Shown: positions 29,297 through 38,107 of the stretch, piece after piece
Layout of the letters: each line of letters opens with the position of its first letter
Position numbering within the stretch: the first letter of the stretch is position 1
Assembly: GCF_030695065.1 (NCBI RefSeq)
Contig: NZ_JAUYTR010000023.1
Location: forward strand, 1 to 64,000
Direction of reading: 5' to 3'
Length of the DNA: 64,000 bases
From: Sediminibacterium sp.
Lineage (GTDB): Bacteria; Bacteroidota; Bacteroidia; Chitinophagales; Chitinophagaceae
Notes under the pieces: model-generated
Seen by the model: only the letters and a program-made list of their open reading frames with translations
Databases searched by the model: none
What the model was told of the DNA's origin: nothing
Position numbers and translations under genes: made by a program

Positions 29297-30172
29297 CTAC
29301 AATGGCTTTACCACCAATTGCTTATAAGCTTGCTGTATTTTATAACTATTGGTTTCATTCCAAGCTTTAGGAAATACATATTCATCCAAAGACTGCCAAC
29401 CAATTACTTCAGCAGCTGTACCACAGAAAAATGCAGCATCTGCATCTTTAATATCGTTGATGGAATACACCCCTTCTTTCACTTCAATATTCAGTTGGGC
29501 GCAAATTTCTACTACTGTTGCTCTTGTAATTCCAGCCAAAATATGACCAGGTTGAGGCGTGTACAGTATGCCATCTTTTTCAAAAAAAACATTGGCTCCA
29601 GGACCTTCAGCCGCTTGATCATTCATGTCTAATAAAAAAGCTTCATCATAACCTTTGTCTTTGGCTTCCTGACTGGCTAATATGGAGTTCACATAGTGCC
29701 CAGCTGCTTTAGCATGAATTTTAAAAGCTTTAGGATTAGGACGCTGAAAAGAAGAAGTCATGATGCGCAATAATTTATCTCCTAAAAAAGGAGCCATTTC
29801 CCAAGCTTCAATAAAAACATAGGATTCAGTATTTTTTGCAAAACTCATATTCGCCGGAGCATACACAACAGGTCTTATATATGCATCGCCTAAATTATTT
29901 TGTTTCAGCACTTCATAAGTAGCATCAATTAATTCCTGAGTATCAAAAGAATAAGGAAGATTAATTGCCTCAGCGGAAATTTTAAAACGCTCAAAATGCT
30001 CTACCGCTTTAAAAATAGCCGTTGAGCCAGTAGTTGTTTTATAAGAACGGATGCCTTCGAATACAGAATAGCCATAATGAAGCGATTGGCTATACAAATC
30101 CATTTTTGCGTCGGCAGCTTTTACAAATTCCCCATTGTGATAAATAATGGTATCGGCTTGGTAATAATTCAT
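29297..30172 (-). CDS. ilvE: Branched-chain amino-acid aminotransferase
   Basis: 291 aa fold-type IV PLP enzyme. Lys in IHAKAAGHYVNS is the PLP ligand, and EAFLLDMNDQAAEGPGANVFF and ITRATVVEICAQL are family hallmarks. It performs the last transamination for Val, Leu and Ile. It lies between leuB (40 bp) and ilvD (20 bp), so it couples the two halves of the pathway genetically. Confidence 0.93.
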   Translation of the reverse strand: MNYYQADTIIYHNGEFVKAADAKMDLYSQSLHYGYSVFEGIRSYKTTTGSTAIFKAVEHFERFKISAEAINLPYSFDTQELIDATYEVLKQNNLGDAYIRPVVYAPANMSFAKNTESYVFIEAWEMAPFLGDKLLRIMTSSFQRPNPKAFKIHAKAAGHYVNSILASQEAKDKGYDEAFLLDMNDQAAEGPGANVFFEKDGILYTPQPGHILAGITRATVVEICAQLNIEVKEGVYSINDIKDADAAFFCGTAAEVIGWQSLDEYVFPKAWNETNSYKIQQAYKQLVVKPL

Positions 30173-30212
30173 TTGAGTTGATTTTTTTAAAAAGTACTTT
30201 TTCTAATCCCTA

Positions 30213-31325
30213 CTAAATAATAGTAGAAGCATTCAAAGAAGCATTGGCACCTTGATTAGTTTCGTGCTTCTTTCTAATATAATCGGCTAATAAATCGCCC
30301 ACTGCCTCGGTACCATAATTATTTATAGGATCAATATCTTTTGTAACAAAAGCATGCGTTAAGGTCCAATTCACTGCATCTCTAACTGCATTGGCTTCTG
30401 CCATTAAACCAAAATGGTCTAGCATCATTGCAGCAGATAAAACAGATCCTAAAGGATTGGCAATGTCTTTACCAGCAGCTTGCGGATAAGATCCATGAAT
30501 AGGTTCAAACATAGCAACCGTTTTTCCAACAGACGCGGATGGTAATAAACCCAAAGAACCACTTAATACACTGGCTTCATCGCTAATAATATCACCAAAC
30601 ATATTCTCGGTTAATACAACATCAAATTGGGCTGGATTAACAATAATCTGCATAGCAGCATTATCTACAAACATATAATCTACGGCTACTTCAGGAAATT
30701 GCATTGCCATGGCCTGAACAATTCGGCGCCATAGTCTGGATGTTTCTAACACATTGGCCTTATCTATCAGCGTTAATTTTTTTCTTCTTTTCTGTGCGTA
30801 TTGAAAAGCCATTTTAGACACTCGAACTATTTCTAATTCATGGTAAGCACATTCATCAGTAGCATAGGTTTTATCTTCGGTAAGTGTTCGCTTACCAAAA
30901 TAAATACCCCCCGTCAATTCTCTGAATATAATAAAATCAACACCTTCCAATTGCTTGCTCTTTAATGGAGAAAGATGATGGAGCGATTGATAAGTATTGA
31001 TTGGACGAATATTGGCAAATAGGCCCAATTCCTTACGCAATTGCAACAAACCTTGTTCGGGTCTCACTTTTGCAGAGGGATCATTATCGAATTTTGGATG
31101 ACCAATTGCACCGAATAAAATGGCATCGCTTTCCTTACAAATTGCCAATGTTTCTTCTGGCAAGGCAGCGCCTGTTGCATCAATGGAAACCGCGCCCATT
31201 AATCCATGCGTATACGTAAACTGATGACCAAACTCTTCTGCAATTGCGTTGAGCACTTTAATAGATTGAGCCGTTACTTCAGGACCAATTCCATCCCCAT
31301 TAATGACTGCAATTTTCTTTTCCAT
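30213..31325 (-). CDS. leuB: 3-isopropylmalate dehydrogenase
   Basis: 370 aa. Isocitrate/isopropylmalate dehydrogenase fold with an N-terminal NGDGIGPEVTAQSIKV, substrate Arg residues in LLQLRKELGLFANIRP and RELTGGIYFG, and Mg/NAD site MFGDIISDEASVLSGSLGLLPSA. It begins 1 bp after leuD. It oxidatively decarboxylates 3-isopropylmalate in leucine synthesis. Confidence 0.95.
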   Translation of the reverse strand: MEKKIAVINGDGIGPEVTAQSIKVLNAIAEEFGHQFTYTHGLMGAVSIDATGAALPEETLAICKESDAILFGAIGHPKFDNDPSAKVRPEQGLLQLRKELGLFANIRPINTYQSLHHLSPLKSKQLEGVDFIIFRELTGGIYFGKRTLTEDKTYATDECAYHELEIVRVSKMAFQYAQKRRKKLTLIDKANVLETSRLWRRIVQAMAMQFPEVAVDYMFVDNAAMQIIVNPAQFDVVLTENMFGDIISDEASVLSGSLGLLPSASVGKTVAMFEPIHGSYPQAAGKDIANPLGSVLSAAMMLDHFGLMAEANAVRDAVNWTLTHAFVTKDIDPINNYGTEAVGDLLADYIRKKHETNQGANASLNASTII

Positions 31326-31326
31326 A

Positions 31327-31911
31327 TTAGCCTTTTTCTAGTTCAAATTTTTCAATCGTTGCTTTTCGACTAATCAAAAAATCGATGTCGTCGTATCCAT
31401 TCAACAAGCAAGTTTTTTTATACGGATTCAATTCAAAAGAAGCTTGTGCACCCGAAGCATCTATGGTAATAGTTTGTGCAGCTACATCAATACTCAGCGT
31501 GTCTGAAGCACCCAAAGCAAAAATTTGCTGTAAAAAATCATCCGACACAATTACTGGCAATACCCCATTGTTTAGTGCATTGTTTTTAAAAATATCTGCA
31601 AAGAAACTTGAGACCACTGCCTTAAATCCATAATCTAATAAAGCCCATGCCGCGTGCTCTCTAGAAGAACCGCAACCAAAGTTTTTTCCTGCCACCAATA
31701 TATCTCCAGAAAATACCCTTTGATTCAAAACAAAATCAGCCTTTGGTTTTGATTCATCATCTTGTTCATAGCGCCAATCTCTAAAAAGGTTTTTACCAAA
31801 ACCATCTCTGGTAGTCGCTTTTAAAAAACGTGCAGGAATAATTTGATCCGTATCCACGTTTTCAATGGGTAGCGGAACAAATGAACTTTTTATTTGCTGT
31901 AAAGCTTGCAT
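31327..31911 (-). CDS. leuD: 3-isopropylmalate dehydratase small subunit
   Basis: 194 aa swivel-domain subunit, with [14 protein letters not shown] and [17 protein letters not shown] typical of LeuD. It forms the isomerase with LeuC, encoded 13 bp upstream, and leuB follows after 1 bp. Confidence 0.95.
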   Translation of the reverse strand: MQALQQIKSSFVPLPIENVDTDQIIPARFLKATTRDGFGKNLFRDWRYEQDDESKPKADFVLNQRVFSGDILVAGKNFGCGSSREHAAWALLDYGFKAVVSSFFADIFKNNALNNGVLPVIVSDDFLQQIFALGASDTLSIDVAAQTITIDASGAQASFELNPYKKTCLLNGYDDIDFLISRKATIEKFELEKG

Positions 31912-31924
31912 ATTATATGAACTA

Positions 31925-33334
31925 CTAATTATGATTAATTAAATCTCTTACATCTGTAACTACACCAGTGATGGCTGCAGCCGCTGCAGTTAATGGGCTA
32001 GCCAATAATGTTCTAGCACCAGCACCCTGTCTACCTTCAAAGTTTCTATTACTGGTACTAATACAATATTCGCCGGCTGGAATTTTGTCTTCATTCATTC
32101 CCAAACAAGCGCTACATCCTGCTTGTCTTATTTGAAAACCCGCTTCTGCAAATATTCTATCTAATCCTTCAGCATGAACTTGCTTAGCTACTTGTTGAGA
32201 GCCAGGTACAATCATCACTTTTACCGATTCATGTTTTTTTCTACCTTTTACCAATTCGGCTACTAATCTTAGATCTTCAATTCTAGAATTGGTACAACTT
32301 CCTATAAATACATGCTGAATAGGCATACCCAACAAAGCAGTACCGCTAGTTAAACCCATATAGGTTAAAGCATTCGCTAGGTTTTTCTTTTCTCCTTCGT
32401 TCTGTTTTGATTCAATTAATGGAATACTTGCATCAATCGACATACCCAGTCCTGGATTGGTACCATAGGTAATCATCGGAGTAATTTCAGCAGCATCAAT
32501 ATTTATTTCAACATCAAATACTGCATCATCATCCGAATACAATTTTTTCCAATTGGCTAATTTTTGATCCCAGTCTGCTCCTTTGGGTGCGTAGGTTCTT
32601 CCTTTTATGTACTCAAAAGTAATTTCGTCTGGCGCAATCATACCACCTCTAGCGCCCATTTCAATACTCATATTGCAAATGGTCATTCTAGCTTCCATAG
32701 AAAGGGAGCGAATAGTACTCCCTGCATACTCCACAAAATATCCAGTAGCTCCGCTTGCAGAAATTTTAGCAATGATGTACAAAATAATGTCTTTTGAAAC
32801 AACCCCATTCGGTAATACTCCATCAATATTGATGCGCATGGTTTTGGGCTTGGTTTGCAAAACACATTGAGAAGCAAAAACCATTTCTACTTCACTGGTT
32901 CCAATTCCAAATGCAATGGTTCCGAATGCGCCATGCGTACTGGTATGGCTATCTCCACAAACAATGGTCATACCTGGTTGTGTAATACCCAATTCTGGAC
33001 CAATCACATGTACAATACCTTGATAAGGATGTCCTAATCCATATAATTCAACCCCATGCTTTTCACAATTTTCTATCAATTGATCTACCTGCATTTTGCT
33101 CAACAAGTCCTTGATAGGTAAGTGCTGATTTAAAGTAGGTACATTGTGGTCGGCGGTTGCAATGGTTTGCTTGGGTCTAAATAAACTTAATCCGCGGTTT
33201 TCAATTCCTTTAAACGCTTGCGGACTCGTTACTTCATGAATAAAATGTTTGTCTATATATAATACGGAAGGCCCGTCTTGTATTTTTTCTACAACGTGTG
33301 CATCCCAAATTTTATCAAATAATGTTTGCTTCAT
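31925..33334 (-). CDS. leuC: 3-isopropylmalate dehydratase large subunit
   Basis: 469 aa aconitase-family subunit. The 4Fe-4S ligands lie in [14 protein letters not shown] and [31 protein letters not shown] and [19 protein letters not shown] are also present. It isomerises 2-isopropylmalate with LeuD. It is 10 bp downstream of leuA. Confidence 0.95.
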   Translation of the reverse strand: MKQTLFDKIWDAHVVEKIQDGPSVLYIDKHFIHEVTSPQAFKGIENRGLSLFRPKQTIATADHNVPTLNQHLPIKDLLSKMQVDQLIENCEKHGVELYGLGHPYQGIVHVIGPELGITQPGMTIVCGDSHTSTHGAFGTIAFGIGTSEVEMVFASQCVLQTKPKTMRINIDGVLPNGVVSKDIILYIIAKISASGATGYFVEYAGSTIRSLSMEARMTICNMSIEMGARGGMIAPDEITFEYIKGRTYAPKGADWDQKLANWKKLYSDDDAVFDVEINIDAAEITPMITYGTNPGLGMSIDASIPLIESKQNEGEKKNLANALTYMGLTSGTALLGMPIQHVFIGSCTNSRIEDLRLVAELVKGRKKHESVKVMIVPGSQQVAKQVHAEGLDRIFAEAGFQIRQAGCSACLGMNEDKIPAGEYCISTSNRNFEGRQGAGARTLLASPLTAAAAAITGVVTDVRDLINHN

Positions 33335-33344
33335 TTTCTCTTAA

Positions 33345-34511
33345 TTATGCTATTGCCCTAACCTTATTGTAGCTGATTGCTAAACTTTGCAAATCGGCCT
33401 CTACTACTTCTTTTTTACCATCGGCAACTTGTAAAAAATGTTCGTATAAAGCGTCTATATCATCTCTATTAAATTCGTATCCCAATTTTTGAAAACGGTG
33501 TGCCAGAGCGCTTCTCCCGCTTCTTGCAGTTAGTACAATTTTGCTCCCTTCGGCACCTACCAATTCTGGATTAATGATTTCGTAAGTTTCAGCAGACTTT
33601 AAGAAACCATCTTGGTGAATTCCGGATGAATGAGAAAATGCATTAGAACCAACAATGGCCTTATTGGGTTGAACAGGCATACGCATAATATCAGACACTT
33701 CTCTGCTTAATGGATTCAGCATCTGGGTGTTGATATTGGTATATAAGTTCAATTGTTTGTGTTGAGCAATAATCATTACTACTTCTTCTAATGAAGTGTT
33801 GCCCGCACGTTCACCTAATCCATTAATAGTACATTCTATTTGACGAGCCCCATTCATTACCCCGCTTATAGAATTGGCTGTAGCCAAACCCAAATCATTG
33901 TGACAATGACAAGAAAGAATGGCTTTGTCAATATTGGGAACATTGTTTCTTAAAAATGCAATTTTTTCACCATACTGATGAGGCAAGCAATAACCAGTGG
34001 TATCCGGAATATTCACTACCGTAGCACCTACTGCAATCACGGCTTCAACTACCCTGGCTAAGTATTCATTATCTGTTCTACCTGCATCTTCTGCATAAAA
34101 TTCTACATCATCGGTAAAATTTCTAGCCCATTTAACACATTGAATGGCACGAGCTAGAATTTCATCTTGTGTAGAATTGAACTTGGCTTTAATATGAAAA
34201 TCTGAAGTGCCAATTCCAGTATGAATTCTTGGTCTCACTGCATATTTTAATGCTTGTGCAGCCACTTCAATGTCTTTTTGTACTGCTCTGGTTAACCCAC
34301 AAACCGTTGCATTTTTAATATGCTTGGCAATTTGGGTAACCGACTCAAAATCGCCTGGACTAGAAACAGGAAACCCTGCTTCAATAATGTCTACACCCAG
34401 TTCTTCTAACTGTAATGCCAAGCCCAATTTTTCTTTGGTGTTGAGTTTACAACCAGGCACTTGCTCCCCATCTCTAAGGGTAGTATCAAAAATGTGAATC
34501 TTTTCGGCCAT
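33345..34511 (-). CDS. leuA: 2-isopropylmalate synthase, short form
   Basis: 388 aa from ATG 34511. A TTG two codons upstream also fits the frame. Catalytic motifs: [15 protein letters not shown] and [16 protein letters not shown]. The subdomains to about residue 385 are present, but the roughly 130-residue C-terminal LeuA dimer domain that binds leucine in longer enzymes is absent. Such short forms may escape classical feedback inhibition. A leader hairpin directly upstream suggests control at the RNA level. It is the first gene of a 13-gene run. Confidence 0.92.
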   Translation of the reverse strand: MAEKIHIFDTTLRDGEQVPGCKLNTKEKLGLALQLEELGVDIIEAGFPVSSPGDFESVTQIAKHIKNATVCGLTRAVQKDIEVAAQALKYAVRPRIHTGIGTSDFHIKAKFNSTQDEILARAIQCVKWARNFTDDVEFYAEDAGRTDNEYLARVVEAVIAVGATVVNIPDTTGYCLPHQYGEKIAFLRNNVPNIDKAILSCHCHNDLGLATANSISGVMNGARQIECTINGLGERAGNTSLEEVVMIIAQHKQLNLYTNINTQMLNPLSREVSDIMRMPVQPNKAIVGSNAFSHSSGIHQDGFLKSAETYEIINPELVGAEGSKIVLTARSGRSALAHRFQKLGYEFNRDDIDALYEHFLQVADGKKEVVEADLQSLAISYNKVRAIA

Positions 34512-34525
34512 ATTCAATGGTATTT

Positions 34526-34603
34526 TTAATATAAAAAGACAGGCGCGTAGCTATTGCTATTGATTGCCTTTAATAACAACAGTACGGCCTGTCGTATTCG
34601 AAT
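34526..34603 (-). other. Candidate leader peptide with four Leu codons
   Basis: An open frame bounded by a TAA at 34604-34606 reads [19 protein letters not shown] then APVFLY and stops 14 nt before the leuA ATG. Four consecutive Leu codons (CTG TTG TTA TTA, 34582-34571) resemble the stalling run of enteric leuL. There is no ATG: the only early non-standard starts are ATT (34603) or later CTG/TTG, so translation is uncertain. The Leu run lies within the 5' arm of the terminator-like hairpin. Confidence 0.35.
34533..34593 (-). terminator. Strong intrinsic terminator/attenuator in leuA leader
   Basis: On the minus strand 34593-34572 (GACAGGCCGTAC...) pairs with 34561-34538 (ending GCGCCTGTC). 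This gives 22 base pairs with two single-base bulges and two G-U pairs around a 10-nt loop, immediately followed by TTTTT (34537-34533). The U-run lies on the minus transcript only, so the terminator acts before leuA, and the leu-ilv-thr genes can only be read if it is bypassed or if transcription starts later. Confidence 0.75.
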
Positions 34604-34683
34604 TTAGATTGCCTTATCTTTAGTTCTGAAACAAAACAAGGAGGTTTTTACGCTGTGTAAAGCCGCTCAAAAACCATAAAAGT

Positions 34684-34696
34684 CAATACAGTATTG
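34684..34696. promoter_or_regulatory. Palindrome between divergent leuA and 34720 gene
   Basis: CAATACAGTATTG is a 6-bp inverted repeat around one base, 23 bp upstream of the plus-strand ATG at 34720. It could bind a regulator of either divergent transcript. Only symmetry and position support it. Confidence 0.3.
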
Positions 34697-34719
34697 AATT
34701 ATAGCCCAACTCAATTACG

Positions 34720-36279
34720 ATGCCCAACAGAACAACAGACGCCTTATTTCAATTAATTCAATCGCTTGAAAGAGCCGAAAAGCGCAATTTCAAACTATAT
34801 ATGACCCGTAATTCGGGAACCGGTAACTTAAAAGTGGTTCAATTATTTGATGCATTAGATAAAATGGCTCAATATGATGAAGCCATTTTACTGAAGAAAA
34901 CACCCAGCATACAAAAGCAACAACTATCTAATTTAAAAGCACATTTGTACCAAGAAATACTAGCAAGTGTTCGTTTATTAAAGCAAGAGGAAAATATAGA
35001 CTTGCAGCTGCATGAACAATTAGACTTCGCTAGAATCTTGTACAATAAAGGACTCAATATTCAAAGTTTAAAAATATTAGACAAGGTAAAAGAATTAGCC
35101 AAGGCCAATAATCAAGTAACTTATATTCAACAGGTACTTTTTTTAGAGAAAAAAATTGAATCGTTGCATATTACCAGAAGTATGCAGGATAGAGCAGAAA
35201 AGCTTTGCGCGGAATCAGACGAAACCAATGAAAGATTGGTCAATATTAGCACACTTTCCAATTTATCGTTGTTGTTGTACGAGTGGTATATTAGAAATGG
35301 GCATGCCCGAAACGAAGCAGATAAGCAAGCATTGGATCTATATTTCAAGCATCCCATTTTGCATGAAAACGAACAGGGAAAAGGTTTTTATGAAAAACTC
35401 TACTTATACCAGTGTTATTGTTGGTATGCATTTATTACCCAAGAATTTTTGATGTACTATAGATACTGCATTAAATGGACAGAACTATTTAATGCAGAAC
35501 CTAAAATGATTGAGATTGAAACAGCCCACTATATCAAGGGCATGCATAATTTATTGGGCGCTCATTTTGATTTGAGGAATTATAGAAAATTTAATGAAAC
35601 CATCAAGGAATTTGAAGCATTTATTGAAACCCCAGTAGTTCAAAATAATATTAACAACAAAGTGCAATGCTTCACGTATTTGTACACCGCCAAACTGAAT
35701 AAACATTTCATGGAGGGAACTTTTACAAAGGGCTTATCCTTGGTTCCAGAAATAGAAGAAAGACTATTGGAATACGAATTGTATTTAGACAGACATAGAA
35801 CCTTAGTCTTTTATTATAAAATTGCTTCCCTGTATTTTGGTAGTGGCGACGCAGCAAAAAGCATTGATTATTTAAATAAGATCATCAACTTAAAAGTAGA
35901 CCTCAGAACAGATTTACAATGTTATGCCCGACTCTTACATATGATAGCACATTATGAAATGGGCAATTTTGACTTACTTAAATATTTACTGAAATCTGTT
36001 TATCGATTCATGGCTAAGATGCAAAACCTAAGTGCAGCAGAAGAAGCCGTATTTAGTTTCTTAAAACAATCCTTTCATAGTTCTCCCAATAAGGTTAAAC
36101 CATTATTTCAACAACTATTGACCGAACTAAAAGGAATGGCCAACGACAGAATGGAAACAAGGGCATTTATGTACCTCGATTTTATTTCATGGCTTGAGAG
36201 TAAAATTCAACGAAAACCAGTACAGAGTATTATTCGTCAAAAATTTATAGCAGCAACTAAAAGAATTAGTGACGCATAA
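34720..36279 (+). CDS. Helical-repeat protein, function unknown
   Basis: 519 aa, no signal peptide, almost entirely alpha-helical with TPR-like periodicity (KILDKVKELAKANNQVTYI, ...DAAKSIDYLNKIINLK). The N-terminal SLERAEKRNFKLYMTRN is a motif I associate with conserved Bacteroidota hypotheticals. It is cytosolic and divergent from the leu operon. Its last 14 bp overlap the convergent kinase gene. No catalytic motif; probably a scaffold. Confidence 0.6.
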   Translation: MPNRTTDALFQLIQSLERAEKRNFKLYMTRNSGTGNLKVVQLFDALDKMAQYDEAILLKKTPSIQKQQLSNLKAHLYQEILASVRLLKQEENIDLQLHEQLDFARILYNKGLNIQSLKILDKVKELAKANNQVTYIQQVLFLEKKIESLHITRSMQDRAEKLCAESDETNERLVNISTLSNLSLLLYEWYIRNGHARNEADKQALDLYFKHPILHENEQGKGFYEKLYLYQCYCWYAFITQEFLMYYRYCIKWTELFNAEPKMIEIETAHYIKGMHNLLGAHFDLRNYRKFNETIKEFEAFIETPVVQNNINNKVQCFTYLYTAKLNKHFMEGTFTKGLSLVPEIEERLLEYELYLDRHRTLVFYYKIASLYFGSGDAAKSIDYLNKIINLKVDLRTDLQCYARLLHMIAHYEMGNFDLLKYLLKSVYRFMAKMQNLSAAEEAVFSFLKQSFHSSPNKVKPLFQQLLTELKGMANDRMETRAFMYLDFISWLESKIQRKPVQSIIRQKFIAATKRISDA

Positions 36280-38107
36280 TTTCTTGGGTAATAGGAAAAC
36301 TCATATGCATTGCACAGCCAGAGGTAGGGGCAGTATGAATACTAATGCTGCCATTAAACAGTTCAACCCTACTGGTTATATTGTACAAACCGATTCCCTT
36401 TTTTTGTACCGCCAAATCAAAGCCTACCCCGTTATCATAAATAGATAAATAAATGCTATTGATATTTCTACCCAAATCAATTTTTAATTGACTGGCGCCA
36501 GAATGTTTTAAAATATTATTCACTTGTTCTTGCACAATCCTAAAAATACTAAGCTTAAAATCGTAATGGATATCGTCTTCAAAAAAAGTATCCGAAACAA
36601 ATTCAATCTGCATATCATTCACTGCTGTTAAGTCTTCTAACACACTTTCGATTGCTTTAACCAATCCAAAGTCTTTAATTAAAGGAGTAACCAATCCTTT
36701 AGAAAGCCTACGTATTTCCTCAATTGCGTGCAATATAAAATCGGCCGATTGGCGAAGTAAATCTGAACCAGGTAGTTGTTTTTTTTCGGCAGAAGCAATG
36801 TACATCATGGCTACAGTTAACTGTTGGTTCACATTGTCGTGCAATTCTCGGCTTATATCGTGACGTTCAGTTTCTTGCGTATTAATTACTGCTTCAGCAA
36901 TTTCTTTTTGCTTAATCAAGCGCTCTTCTTCCAATTTTTTCTCGAGCAATAATTTACCTGTTACATTTTGTGCAATAGCCATTACCGCATCTTTTCCATT
37001 GTATTGAATGCGATGCGAAAAAATATTCATGAATATTCGCTCCCCATTTTTGGTAATATGTTCCCAGGTTCCCCCAGAATCCATTTCATCAGAGCTAGCA
37101 ATATGTTCAATAAATAATTTGAGCTTGCCAAAATTATCAGGGGTTCTTAAATCCCATAAGGTCAATTGTACAAATTCATCACGGGTATAGCCGTATTCCT
37201 TTTCGGCCATATCATTTACTTCCAAAATTTGGTGCGACTGCAAATCCCAAATAAAAATAGCCATGGGATTATAGTAGAATAAACTTCGATACCGTTTTTC
37301 GGAAAGCATAATCATCTCCGCGTTTTCCTTGCGTTCCGTAATATCTTGCATAGCCCCAATCATTCTAACTGGTTGCTCATTTTCATAAATGATGTAACCA
37401 CGATCAAGCACATATGCGTATTGACCATTCGATTTTAAAAATCGATATTCTTCTTTCCAATAAGGACTGTCTGAATTTGAATAAGCGTCTGTGATGCTTT
37501 TTTGAACTCGGTCTCTATCATCAGGATGAATTTTAAAAATCCAATCGTTGGCATCTACATATACATCCACTAAATCATACCCAAAAGTCTTTTTAAAATT
37601 ATCACCCACCCATAAAACCGATTGATCGTTAATATTCAATTCCCAAACCGCATCACTGGTGGCTTTCACCACAATATTATATCGTTCATTACTAACTCTA
37701 ATATTTTCTAAGTTGCGCTTACGCTCAATACTGTATTGAATAGATTTAGAAAGTAGTTTTTCGTCGAACTCTGCTTTAACCAAGTAATCTTGTGCACCAG
37801 CAGCCATGGTTTCGAGCGCCATGTCCATATCAGATAAGCCCGTTAAGACTATGATGGGAATATTCGGCGCAAGTTGATTAATATGCTTAAACGATTCAAT
37901 CCCTACACTATCAGGTAAAGAAAGATCCAGTAAAATTAAACTCGGTTTTTCATTTTTTAGCAAATGGTCGGCCTCTTCGTTGCTACTTGCTTTGATGATT
38001 TGCCCAATGGGCAATCTGGTTTTCCATAATAGTCCTTCTAGTACAAATAAATCAGCAGGATTATCTTCTACTATTAAAATACACAATAAAGCATTAGGTT
38101 CAGGCAT
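36266..38107 (-). CDS. Receiver-PAS-PAS-histidine kinase
   Basis: 613 aa cytosolic hybrid. An N-terminal receiver (residues 8-125; phospho-Asp in LILLDLSLPDS, Lys in DYLVKAE) is followed by two PAS/PAC domains (about 140-265 and 270-390). A HisKA_3 helix comes next, with H in ETERHDISRELHDNVNQQL, then a HATPase (QVNNILKHSGA, YDNGVGFD, GIGLYNITSRVE). This is the NarX-type kinase class with the receiver in front. The start overlaps the acyl-CoA ligase 3' end by 8 bp, indicating co-transcription. Its 3' end overlaps the convergent gene by 14 bp. No DNA-binding partner is adjacent. Confidence 0.88.
   Translation of the reverse strand: MPEPNALLCILIVEDNPADLFVLEGLLWKTRLPIGQIIKASSNEEADHLLKNEKPSLILLDLSLPDSVGIESFKHINQLAPNIPIIVLTGLSDMDMALETMAAGAQDYLVKAEFDEKLLSKSIQYSIERKRNLENIRVSNERYNIVVKATSDAVWELNINDQSVLWVGDNFKKTFGYDLVDVYVDANDWIFKIHPDDRDRVQKSITDAYSNSDSPYWKEEYRFLKSNGQYAYVLDRGYIIYENEQPVRMIGAMQDITERKENAEMIMLSEKRYRSLFYYNPMAIFIWDLQSHQILEVNDMAEKEYGYTRDEFVQLTLWDLRTPDNFGKLKLFIEHIASSDEMDSGGTWEHITKNGERIFMNIFSHRIQYNGKDAVMAIAQNVTGKLLLEKKLEEERLIKQKEIAEAVINTQETERHDISRELHDNVNQQLTVAMMYIASAEKKQLPGSDLLRQSADFILHAIEEIRRLSKGLVTPLIKDFGLVKAIESVLEDLTAVNDMQIEFVSDTFFEDDIHYDFKLSIFRIVQEQVNNILKHSGASQLKIDLGRNINSIYLSIYDNGVGFDLAVQKKGIGLYNITSRVELFNGSISIHTAPTSGCAMHMSFPITQEIMRH

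Noticed and set aside
34638..34644. AAGGAGG on the plus strand as a ribosome-binding site
   Set aside because: It is followed by GTG TAA and no open frame, and Bacteroidota rarely depend on strong Shine-Dalgarno sites. Probably chance.
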